Origin: Agrococcus sp. SL85
GTDB taxonomy: Bacteria > Actinomycetota > Actinomycetes > Actinomycetales > Microbacteriaceae
Direction: 5' to 3'
NCBI RefSeq assembly: GCF_026625845.1
Contig: NZ_CP113066.1
Location: 2,418,001 to 2,482,000, forward strand
DNA length: 64,000 nt
Each line of letters begins with the position of its first letter. Within the stretch, counting starts at the first letter, position 1. A program made the translations under genes and the position numbers. Shown in pieces: positions 18,404-25,382 of this stretch. Under the pieces are notes generated by a model, which worked only from the letters and a program-made list of their open reading frames with translations, was not told the origin of the DNA and ran no database searches.

Positions 18404-18910
18404 ATGCTCGGTACGCAAACGTTCGATGGCCGAGAATGGTTCGAGATCCCGGGCTCGCGTCTTCAGTCGTCCAATTGGACGCAGGTCTTCATGGTGATGC
18501 CGATCGCATTGCTGAGCGTCCTCGCCGTGGTCTTCACGATGGGGTCGGGCTCCTGGTTGCCCTTCCTGGCGATCATGTCGGTCGTCACGCCCGCGGCCAT
18601 CGTGATGCTCGTCCTGAACTGGCGATGCAGGCTGCTCGCGCGCAGCGACGCGCTGTTGGTGGTGGGCCGCCTGCGCAGCTTCGTGGTGGAGCGGGAGGAG
18701 ATCCAGCGGTTCGCGGCGCATCGCGGCTTGGATTGGCCCAATCTGCTGTTCGCAGGCGCCTGGATGGGATGGGCTCCGACCTTCACGTCGCTCTCCGTCG
18801 AGCTGAAGTCTGGCGACGTCATCCGGTTGCGCTCGCATGCGGGGCTGGCCAGGCCCGCTACTCGACTCGTCGAGAACTTGAACGACTGGCTCAGCGCGCC
18901 CGCGCCTTGA
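18404..18910 (+). CDS. PH-domain-like two-helix membrane protein
   Basis: 168-aa protein with two adjacent transmembrane helices at about residues 25-68 (FMVMPIALLSVLAVVFTMG and LAIMSVVTPAAIVMLVLNW). A PH-like beta region follows (ALLVVGRLRSFVVEREEIQRFA, SLSVELKSGDVIRLRS), as in small bacterial PH-domain membrane proteins. GAAGAGGGG precedes the ATG. Codon use differs from its neighbours: TTG, GTT, GAT and other A/T-ending codons are frequent and the region looks nearer 60% GC, suggesting later acquisition. No function can be assigned. Confidence 0.65.
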   Translation: MLGTQTFDGREWFEIPGSRLQSSNWTQVFMVMPIALLSVLAVVFTMGSGSWLPFLAIMSVVTPAAIVMLVLNWRCRLLARSDALLVVGRLRSFVVEREEIQRFAAHRGLDWPNLLFAGAWMGWAPTFTSLSVELKSGDVIRLRSHAGLARPATRLVENLNDWLSAPAP

Positions 18911-18966
18911 CTCGGCAGCTCGCACGGCACGAGCCCGCTCCCAGCCGTCGGCCGCACACTGAGCGC

Positions 18967-19731
18967 ATGCCCCGCTTCCGCACAGCCGCCCTCGCCGCCG
19001 CGGCGCTCCTGCTGAGCGGATGCGCAGCAGCCTCCGGAGGCTCGATCTCGGCCGCGTGCGCGGCACCGATCCTCCACCTGACGAGCGAGGAGCCGCCGCT
19101 CGTCGTGGCGGGCGATGCCGTCGCGCTGCGCATCGACAACCTCTCGACCGAGTGCCGCGACACGGGCACGTACGGCGTCACGCCCGCCCCCGCGCCGACG
19201 CGCGTCGAGCCGGTGCGCTGGCTCCAGGACGACATCGACGTCGAGATCGGCGGCGTCGAGACGAACGACCACGGGGCACCGATCGCCTTCGACGTGGTCG
19301 TGCCGGCCGAGGCGCGCCCCGGGTTCGCCACGATCGACCTCGACCACGCGCAGGTGGCCGTGATCGTCGGCGACCCGCAGACGGGCTGGGACCGCTCGTT
19401 CTGGCCCGAGCCCTCGATCTCGCTCGCCTCTCCGCACCTGGAGGAGCCGATGATCCCGGGGGTCACGGTCGACTTCCTCGTCCACCACCTGCCCGTGCAC
19501 GCGCCCGACGATTCGGTGCCCTGGGACCCCATGGACCCACCCCTGGTGCTCGCCGAGCCGGTCCCGATCCTGTGGATGCAGGACGGCGTCGAGGTGCCGC
19601 TGCGAGACGTGCCGCCGTGGCCTGAGCCGGACAGCTGGTGGACCGTCGCCGTGCCGCCCGAGGCGATCCCCGGCGAGGCCCGCATCGTCCTCGGTGACAG
19701 CGAGATCCGGATCGTCGTCGACGAGCCATGA
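18967..19731 (+). CDS. Secreted lipoprotein, unknown function
   Basis: 254-aa predicted lipoprotein: short basic N-terminus, hydrophobic stretch and lipobox LSGC with lipidation at C19. The mature part contains two similar beta-rich halves, each ending in an acidic strand motif (FATIDLDHAQVAVIVGD and EARIVLGDSEIRIVVDE), with WLQDDIDVEI and WMQDGVEVPL as matching inner segments. This suggests an internal duplication of an Ig-like or lectin-like beta domain. Extracytoplasmic and cell-surface anchored. I do not recognise a family. Confidence 0.65.
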   Translation: MPRFRTAALAAAALLLSGCAAASGGSISAACAAPILHLTSEEPPLVVAGDAVALRIDNLSTECRDTGTYGVTPAPAPTRVEPVRWLQDDIDVEIGGVETNDHGAPIAFDVVVPAEARPGFATIDLDHAQVAVIVGDPQTGWDRSFWPEPSISLASPHLEEPMIPGVTVDFLVHHLPVHAPDDSVPWDPMDPPLVLAEPVPILWMQDGVEVPLRDVPPWPEPDSWWTVAVPPEAIPGEARIVLGDSEIRIVVDEP

Positions 19732-19750
19732 CCGCTCGACGCCGCGCGCC

Positions 19751-20173
19751 TCACCCCAGCCGCTGCGCGAGCTCGACGAGGATCCCGCCCGGCCCGCGCA
19801 CGTAGCAGAGCCGCCACACATCCTCGTGCTGCCGCACCTCGCCGTGCAGCGCTCCGACGGCGGCGAGCGTCTCGTCGAGGTCGTCGACGACGAGCGCGAG
19901 GTGCCGGATGCCGCGCTCGGTCGCCGGAAGGCCCTCCGCCGAGCCGGTCGCGTCGGGCGCGAGGTACCGGCTCAGCTCCACCTGGCTGCCGTCGGGCGCG
20001 GCGAGCATCGCGATCTCGGCGCGCATGCCCGGCACCGCGATCACCGAGGAGGCCCACTCCCCCTCGACCTCCTGCCTGCCGACGAGCTCGAGGCCGACCG
20101 CTTCGAAGAACGCGATGCCCGCGTCGAGGTCGTCGAGGACGATGCCGGTGCGGTCGATCCGCTGCACTCCCAT
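19751..20173 (-). CDS. VOC family protein (glyoxalase-like)
   Basis: 140-aa single-domain vicinal-oxygen-chelate protein with the paired beta-alpha-beta modules: IDRTGIVLDDLDAGIAFFEAVGLELVGR and IRHLALVVDDLDETLAAV, ending CYVRGPGGILVELAQRLG. The GILVEL glutamate is the usual metal ligand, and the last ligand pair (H in RHLAL, E in GILVEL) is kept. It follows the AarF-type kinase gene by 41 bases on the same strand and may be in that operon. Substrate unknown. Confidence 0.8.
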   Translation of the reverse strand: MGVQRIDRTGIVLDDLDAGIAFFEAVGLELVGRQEVEGEWASSVIAVPGMRAEIAMLAAPDGSQVELSRYLAPDATGSAEGLPATERGIRHLALVVDDLDETLAAVGALHGEVRQHEDVWRLCYVRGPGGILVELAQRLG

Positions 20174-20214
20174 GCGGCCAGCAGGCTCGCCCCGCCGGCG
20201 GATCGGTACCCCGG

Positions 20215-21903
20215 TCAGCGCCCGCGCGGCCCGAGCAGCCCTGCGAGCACCGCGTGCGCGAGCGGCAGCGCCGAGGCCGCGAGCAGCCAGCCGCCGAGCA
20301 CGGGATCGGTGCCGCGCAGCACGGCGCCCGCCACGAGCAGCCCCGCGAAGAGCACGGCCGACACGACGCGGCCCGATGCTCGCTCGAGCCGCGCGACGCG
20401 ACGCTCGAGCGCGGGGCTCTGCACCTGCAGCCGCCCCTGCTCGAGGCGGGTGAGCGCCGAGTCGAGCCGGCGCGGCAGCCGCGCGAGCACGCTCGCGGTC
20501 GCGACGACCTCGTCGACGGCGGCGCGCGCGATGCCGCTGCGCTCGTCGCGCAGCAGGCGCCCCGCGTAGGGCTCCACCGCATCCCACAGGTTGAACTGCG
20601 GATCGAGCGCGCTGCACACGCCCGAGGTGAGGCTCATCGCCCGGATGACGAGCAGGAAGTCCTCGGGCAGCTGGAACGGCATCGAGCGCATGAGGTCGCC
20701 GAACTCGGACGCGAACTGTCGGAACTCGCGCGGGTCGACCTCGCGCAGCTCGGCGAAGCCCATGCCGCCGAAGCGCGCGAAGGCCTGCGTCATGGCCCGC
20801 TCGAGCTCGGTCGTGTCGGCCGTGGGCAGCAGCGCGCCCACCTCCTGGATGGCGGCGACGAGCCCCGAGCCGTCGCGCGCCGCAGCCGCGACGAGCAGCG
20901 AGCGCAGGCCCGAGCGGGTGCTCGGCGGCACGTCGCCCATCATCCCGAAGTCGATGAAGGTCAGCCGCCACGGGCGCTCGTCGCCCGTCTCGGAGGGCGT
21001 CACGAAGAGGTTGCCGGGGTGCGGATCGGCGTGGAACGTGCCGTGCACGAAGACCTGGTCGAACATGACGGCCGCGAAGGCGTGGGCGACCTCGGAGGGA
21101 TCGATGCCCGCTGCGCGCAGGGCCTCGAGGTCGGTGATCTTGATGGCCGCGACGTCCGCGAGCGTCAGCACGCGGCGCGTCGTGCGCTCCCACACCACTT
21201 CGGGCGCGAGCACGCGGTCGTCGCGCGCGAAGTCGGCGGCGAAGCGCTCGGCGCTCGCGGCCTCGTGCAGGTAGTCGATCTCCTCGAGGCTCGTCGCCGC
21301 GAACTCCTCGACGAGGGCGGGCGCGTCGACGCGGTCGGCGACGAGGCGCACGCGGCGCAGCCAGCCGCCCACGCGGCGGAGCGCCGCGAGGTCGACGGCG
21401 ACGATGCGGTCGATGCCGGGCCGCTGCACCTTCACGACGGCATCGGCGATGCCCGTCTCGGCCGCGTCGCGCTCCAGCAGGCGGGCCCGATGCGCCTGCC
21501 CCAGCGAGGCCGCAGCGATGGGCTCCTCCTCGATCCACGCGTAGGCGCGCTCGAGCGGCATGCCGAGCTCGGCCTCGGCGAGCGCGCGCACCTGGTCGAA
21601 CGGCACGGGCGGCACCTCGTCCTGCAAGCCTTCGAGCTCCTTGGTGATCTCCGGCGGCAGCACGTCGAGCCGCGAGGAGAGGAACTGCCCCACCTTGATC
21701 ATGAGGCCGCCGAGGTCGGCGGCGAGCGCATGGAAGCGGCGGGCCAGGCGCGTGAGCCTCGCGCTGCGGCCCCGCGCCCCGAGGGCGGCGAGGCCGAGGC
21801 GCGGCAGCGCGACCTCGAACCACCAGAGCACCGCGAGGTGCCGCGCGGCGAAGCGGATAATGCGTCGGTAGCGGGCGCGGTCGAGCCGCTCGTGCTCGTT
21901 CAT
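20215..21903 (-). CDS. ABC1/AarF (UbiB-like) atypical kinase
   Basis: Protein-kinase-like protein of the ABC1/UbiB family, 562 aa. It has the KxGQ motif (IKVGQFLSSR, K70), the alanine-rich nucleotide loop AAASLGQAH, the VVKVQRPG lysine, HADPHPGN and the DFG-like DFGMMG, all diagnostic and intact. Two hydrophobic segments near the C-terminus (SAVLFAGLLVAGAVL and LLAASALPLAHAVLAGLL) anchor it in the membrane. Family members support quinone or isoprenoid lipid metabolism or lipid transport in other organisms. I chose the ATG at 21903 (GGAGGT seven bases upstream) over a GTG nine bases earlier. It lies 51 bases after padR. Confidence 0.9.
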   Translation of the reverse strand: MNEHERLDRARYRRIIRFAARHLAVLWWFEVALPRLGLAALGARGRSARLTRLARRFHALAADLGGLMIKVGQFLSSRLDVLPPEITKELEGLQDEVPPVPFDQVRALAEAELGMPLERAYAWIEEEPIAAASLGQAHRARLLERDAAETGIADAVVKVQRPGIDRIVAVDLAALRRVGGWLRRVRLVADRVDAPALVEEFAATSLEEIDYLHEAASAERFAADFARDDRVLAPEVVWERTTRRVLTLADVAAIKITDLEALRAAGIDPSEVAHAFAAVMFDQVFVHGTFHADPHPGNLFVTPSETGDERPWRLTFIDFGMMGDVPPSTRSGLRSLLVAAAARDGSGLVAAIQEVGALLPTADTTELERAMTQAFARFGGMGFAELREVDPREFRQFASEFGDLMRSMPFQLPEDFLLVIRAMSLTSGVCSALDPQFNLWDAVEPYAGRLLRDERSGIARAAVDEVVATASVLARLPRRLDSALTRLEQGRLQVQSPALERRVARLERASGRVVSAVLFAGLLVAGAVLRGTDPVLGGWLLAASALPLAHAVLAGLLGPRGR

Positions 21904-21954
21904 GCCCACCACCTCCGCCTCCGCCGCGCGGCGGCGGGCGTCGGCGGCACCCGG

Positions 21955-22557
21955 TCAGTCCTGCGCGAGGATCGCGTAGAGCCTACGGCGCGCGGCTTCG
22001 AGCACCTCGACCGCCTCCTGCACCTGCGCCTGGGTGCCGGTGCGGCCCACCTGCGCGGCCGCCTGGGCGAGGTCGATGCCGGCCTTGGGCAGCGCGCCCA
22101 GGGGCGACGGACGGCGCTGCTCGCCCTGCGAGAGCCACGGCGCGTGCCGGTCGGCGGCATCGGCCGCCTCGGCGCGGCCGCCCTCGGTGAGCGCGTAGGT
22201 CTTGCGGCCGTCGGCCTCGCTCGCGGTGATGAGCCCCTCGTCGGCGAGCAGCTGGAGCGTGGGGTAGACCGAGCCGGGGCTCGGCTTCCAGGCGCCGCCG
22301 CTGCGCTCCTCGATCTGCTGGATGATCTGGTAGCCGTGCATGGGACGCTCGGCGAGGAGCGCAAGCACCGCGGCGCGCACGTCGCCGCGCCCCATGCGGC
22401 CGCCGCCGCGGCGCTGGTCGGAGCGCGGGTCGAAGGCGGAGCGGAGGTGCTCCATCGCCTCCCACATGTGGCCGCCGGGGCCGCCCGGCCCGCCGAAGCC
22501 GCGACCGAAGTCGCCGCCGAAGCCGTTCCCCGTCTCGTGCCCGGTGCTGCCCTGCAT
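21955..22557 (-). CDS. PadR family transcriptional regulator
   Basis: 200-aa regulator: a Gly-rich N-terminal tail (residues 1-50) precedes the winged helix VRAAVLALLAERPMHGYQIIQQIEERSGGAWKPSPGSVYPTLQLLADEGLI, a textbook PadR domain. It is followed by YALTEGGRA and a short helical C-terminus for dimerisation. GAGGAGGTCG precedes the ATG. It is first in a minus-strand unit with the AarF kinase and a VOC protein. A perfect 17-bp palindrome lies between the start and a possible -10 region, suggesting autoregulation. PadR proteins often respond to small hydrophobic compounds; the ligand here is unknown. Confidence 0.9.
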   Translation of the reverse strand: MQGSTGHETGNGFGGDFGRGFGGPGGPGGHMWEAMEHLRSAFDPRSDQRRGGGRMGRGDVRAAVLALLAERPMHGYQIIQQIEERSGGAWKPSPGSVYPTLQLLADEGLITASEADGRKTYALTEGGRAEAADAADRHAPWLSQGEQRRPSPLGALPKAGIDLAQAAAQVGRTGTQAQVQEAVEVLEAARRRLYAILAQD

Positions 22558-22572
22558 GATCGACCTCCTCGT

Positions 22573-22608
22573 TCGCCGACTGTCGGCGATGCTCGACGAT
22601 ATATCGCC
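22573..22608 (-). promoter_or_regulatory. Candidate padR operator/promoter
   Basis: A perfect 17-bp palindrome TCGCCGACTGTCGGCGA (22573-22589, 8-bp arms, one central base) sits 15 bases upstream of the padR ATG. Just beyond it, CGATATATCG (22597-22606) is a 10-bp palindrome and the only A/T-rich spot, a likely -10 region for the minus strand. GGCGAT...ATCGCC arms (22585-22590, 22603-22608) link the two. Confidence 0.55.
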
Positions 22609-22729
22609 CACCCTCGGCGCGACAGCGGTGCGGGCTGTGGATCCGCCGAGCGTCGGTCGCGTCGCCGCGTCCCGGGCCGGTGCGCGGCGATGCTCGGGCG
22701 TCGGCCGGCCAGGGCGCCCGCCCGGCAGG

Positions 22730-23272
22730 ATGGAGCCCGTGCCCACCCGACTGCTGCTGCTCAGCGACACCCACCTGCCCGTGCGCGCGAAGGCGCTCCA
22801 GGAGCAGGTCTGGCGGCTCGTCGACGAGGCGGACGTCGTGGTCCACGCGGGCGACTGGGTCGACGAGGCCACCCTCGACGCGCTCGAGGCGCGCGCGGCC
22901 CGGCTCGTGGGCGTCGCCGGCAACAACGACGGCCCGGCCCTGCACGCGCGCCTCGGCGACGTCGCGCGCGTCGAGCTCGAGGGCCTGCGGATCGCGGTCG
23001 TGCACGAGACCGGCGCCGCCGCGGGCCGCGAGGGGCGCTGCGACGCGCGCTTCGGGCCCGGCGCCGCGGCGCCCGTCGACGTGCTCGTCTTCGGCCACTC
23101 CCACATCCCGTGGGACTCGACGACGCCGCAGGGCCTCCGGCTGCTGAACCCGGGCTCCCCCACCGACCGGCGCCGCCAGCCGGTCGGCACGGTCATGACC
23201 GCCCTGGTCGACGACGAGACGCTGCGCGACGTGGCGCTCGTGCCGACGCCGCGGGACGCCGCGCGGCGCTAG
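22730..23272 (+). CDS. Metallophosphoesterase, YfcE/MJ0936 type
   Basis: 180-aa calcineurin-like phosphoesterase with the full metal-ligand series: LLSDTHLP, VVHAGDW, GNNDG, VVHETG and FGHSHIP, then NPGSPTDRRR typical of the MJ0936/YfcE group (cyclic or diester phosphodiesterases). The start is ATG 22730 or the GTG at 22739, which has GGAG just upstream; they differ by three codons. It converges on the nitronate monooxygenase gene and the two stop codons share the tetranucleotide CTAG. Cytoplasmic; substrate unknown. Confidence 0.85.
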   Translation: MEPVPTRLLLLSDTHLPVRAKALQEQVWRLVDEADVVVHAGDWVDEATLDALEARAARLVGVAGNNDGPALHARLGDVARVELEGLRIAVVHETGAAAGREGRCDARFGPGAAAPVDVLVFGHSHIPWDSTTPQGLRLLNPGSPTDRRRQPVGTVMTALVDDETLRDVALVPTPRDAARR

Positions 23273-24318
23273 TCGCGGGCGCCCGGCTCGTCGCCGTCGG
23301 GCGCGAGCGCGGCGAGGATCGCGGCGACCGGGGCGGCGCGCGACTCGCGCCAGCCCTCCCCCGCCCACAGGTGCAGGCGCTCGAGGTCGCCGGCCGCGGC
23401 GGCGGCCTGCCGCATCGGCCGCGTGAGGTGATGGAGCGCCGGGTAGCCCGAGGGCGCGGCGGCGTCGTGGCGGGCCACGAAGCCGTTCACGAGGGCGCGC
23501 GCCGGCCTGCCCGTGAACGCGCGCGTGAGCGCCGTGCGGTCGAAGGAGGGGTCGACGAGCGCGGCGCGGTGGGCTGCGGCCGTGCCCGCCTCGTCGGCGA
23601 GCAGCACCGCCGTGCCCACCTGCACCGCCTCGGCGCCCGCCGCGAGCAGCGCCCGCACCTGCTCGCGGCGCACGACGCCGCCGGCGGCGACGATCGGCAG
23701 CCGCGTCGCCGCGCGCACCTCGGCCACGAGCTCGCCGAGCGGCACCGCGGGCGGCAGCGCGCCCTGCGCCCAGACGCCCGAGTGGCCGCCCGCCGCCGCG
23801 CCCTGCACGACGAGCGCGTCGACGCCCGCCGCCTCGGCAACGATCGCCTCGTCGACCCCGGTGACGGTCTGCAGCACCGCGATGCCCGCACCGCGCAGCA
23901 GCCCGAGGTCGTGCGGATCGGGCAGCCCGAAGGTGCAGGACACCACGGGCACCTGCTCCGCGACGACGAGCGCGAGCTTGTCGTCCCACGCGTCGTCGTC
24001 CTCGCGCAGCGGCGGCGGCGCGGCATCGGTCGCGGCGCGCGCATCGTCGGCGATGCGCGCCGCGTAGGCGTCGTAGGCCGCTCGCGAGATCGGATGCGGC
24101 TGCGGCACGAACAGGTTGACGCCGAACGCTCGAGCGCCCTCGGCGCGCACCGCGGCGATCTGCCGGGCGAGCGCCTCCGGCGCCAGGTACCCGCCTGCGA
24201 GCTGCGCGAAGGCGCCCGCGCGGGCGGCGCCGGCCACGAGGCGCGGCGTCGAGGGGCCGCCCGCCATCGGTGCGACGAGCACGGGGCCCAGCCGGTCGAG
24301 CGGTGCGGGCAGCGCCAC
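23269..24318 (-). CDS. Nitronate monooxygenase family protein
   Basis: 349-aa FMN TIM-barrel protein of the 2-nitropropane dioxygenase/nitronate monooxygenase family. Landmarks are PVLVAPMAGGPSTPRLVAGAARAGAFAQLAGGY, FGVNLFVPQ, the VQGAAAGGHSG motif with the catalytic histidine, LPIVAAGGV and AVQVGTAVLLADEAG. It oxidises nitronates with O2 in characterised members. I chose GTG at 24318 because AGGAGGGA lies just upstream. The stop codon overlaps the opposite gene's stop in CTAG. It is monocistronic. Confidence 0.85.
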   Translation of the reverse strand: MALPAPLDRLGPVLVAPMAGGPSTPRLVAGAARAGAFAQLAGGYLAPEALARQIAAVRAEGARAFGVNLFVPQPHPISRAAYDAYAARIADDARAATDAAPPPLREDDDAWDDKLALVVAEQVPVVSCTFGLPDPHDLGLLRGAGIAVLQTVTGVDEAIVAEAAGVDALVVQGAAAGGHSGVWAQGALPPAVPLGELVAEVRAATRLPIVAAGGVVRREQVRALLAAGAEAVQVGTAVLLADEAGTAAAHRAALVDPSFDRTALTRAFTGRPARALVNGFVARHDAAAPSGYPALHHLTRPMRQAAAAAGDLERLHLWAGEGWRESRAAPVAAILAALAPDGDEPGARD

Positions 24319-24526
24319 GGAGATCCCTCCTGCGCCCGGGCAGGGCCGAGCGTCCTCCGCCACGCTAGCCGCGGCGCGACCTCCCCGACCCCGCTCAGGG
24401 ATCCTCCGGATGCTCATGGTCGGGCGTCCGTGCAGACTGGGCCCGAGGCCCGCAGCACCGGGGCTCCGGAGTCCGCGGATCCGGCCGACGCGGCATCCAG
24501 CACCGTGAGGCCGACCGGAGGACCTC

Positions 24527-24859
24527 ATGGTGGACTGCCTCGACACGCTCGGCAGCTCGCTGCTCACCCAGGCTCAGCGCGCGCCCGGCCCCACGCACAC
24601 CGTCGTGCGCGGCGGCGGCGAGCGCAGCCTGCAGCAGTCGGTCGTCGCGCTCGCGGACGGCCAGTCGATGTCGTGCGACCGCGCCGTCTGCGAGGCGACG
24701 CTCGTCGTGCTGCGCGGCGCCGTGGAGCTGCGCGGCGCGGATCGGATGTGGGACGCCGGCGAGGGCGACCTCGTCGACCTGCCCGGCGAGGGCTGGCGCG
24801 CGACCGCCTGCACCGACTCCGTCGTGCTCGTCACCTGGCTCGAGGCCACGGCCGCCTGA
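24527..24859 (+). CDS. Small cupin-like protein
   Basis: 110-aa protein with a cupin-like beta pattern: TLVVLRGAVELRGADRMWDAGEGDLVDLPGEGW followed by STVVLVTW-like strands, as in cupin_2 domain proteins that limit LPS/LuxR-type responses. The usual cupin His-His-Glu metal set is not visible, so it may be a non-catalytic sensor or binder. GGAGGA lies before the ATG. Two cysteines (C48, C53 region) fall close together. It ends 38 bases before the convergent arsR stop. Confidence 0.65.
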   Translation: MVDCLDTLGSSLLTQAQRAPGPTHTVVRGGGERSLQQSVVALADGQSMSCDRAVCEATLVVLRGAVELRGADRMWDAGEGDLVDLPGEGWRATACTDSVVLVTWLEATAA

Positions 24860-24897
24860 AGGCGGTCGGACGTTCCAGCGCCGAGAGCTCGGGAGCG

Positions 24898-25263
24898 TCA
24901 GAGCGCGCGCAGCGATGCTGCGGCGGCATCGAGCGCGGGGCGGACGACCGAGTAGTAGGCCCAGCGGCCGCGCTGCTCGCGCTCGACGAGGCCCGCCTCG
25001 GCGAGGATGCGCATGTGGTGCGAGACCGTGCCCTGGCTGAGGCCCACGGGTCCGGTGAGGTCGCAGACGCACGCCTCGCCGCCCTCGCCCGCGGCGATGA
25101 GCGAGAGCAGGCGCACGCGGGTCGCGTCGCCGAGCGCCTTCCAGGTGCGCGCGAGGGCCTCCGCGGCCTCGGCGGGGAGGCCCTCGGCCTGGCCGCTCGT
25201 GCAGCACGCGCCAGCAGGATCAGCGCACGCGGCCGCGGCGAGGGAAGCGGTGGCGGTCTCCAT
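24898..25263 (-). CDS. arsR: ArsR-family metalloregulator
   Basis: 121-aa winged-helix repressor. The recognition region is GLSQGTVSHHMRILAEAGLVERE, and the preceding helix has EACVCDL with C65 and C67, the As(III)/Sb(III)-binding pair of classical ArsR (ELCVCDL). There is an extra N-terminal cluster, C13 and C20-C21 (ACADPAGACCTS), that could supply a third thiolate. It is divergent from the arsenic operon starting at 25383. The 119-base gap holds a TTGACA promoter and four palindromic boxes, so it almost certainly represses that operon and itself. Confidence 0.9.
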   Translation of the reverse strand: METATASLAAAACADPAGACCTSGQAEGLPAEAAEALARTWKALGDATRVRLLSLIAAGEGGEACVCDLTGPVGLSQGTVSHHMRILAEAGLVEREQRGRWAYYSVVRPALDAAAASLRAL

Positions 25264-25284
25264 GCTGCCAGTCTGCCAGACGCA

Positions 25285-25313
25285 TTGACAGATGTCGATG
25301 CATCGAACATGAT
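25285..25313 (+). promoter_or_regulatory. Promoter of the ars operon
   Basis: TTGACA at 25285-25290, a 17-base spacer, then CATGAT at 25308-25313 (four of six -10 positions). The consensus -35 is striking in this GC-rich sequence. The first ArsR-type palindrome (25295-25306) lies inside the spacer. Confidence 0.65.
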
Positions 25314-25356
25314 CGATGCATCGAGCGCCGTCGATGCATCGGGGCGCCGATGCATC
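25295..25356. promoter_or_regulatory. Array of four palindromic ArsR-type boxes
   Basis: The core GATGCATC occurs at 25297-25304, 25315-25322, 25333-25340 and 25349-25356, spaced 18, 18 and 16 bases. The first two are full 12-bp palindromes TCGATGCATCGA; the third is one base short and the fourth keeps only the core. They span the promoter spacer and the leader up to the ribosome site of the 25383 gene. Confidence 0.6.
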
Positions 25357-25382
25357 CGACCCTCCCACCGCCAGGAGCATCC

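Noticed and set aside
25295..25356. CRISPR-like or tandem repeat array
   Set aside because: The units are only 8-12 bp palindromes with 6-10 base gaps between divergent genes; spacing and position fit repressor boxes.
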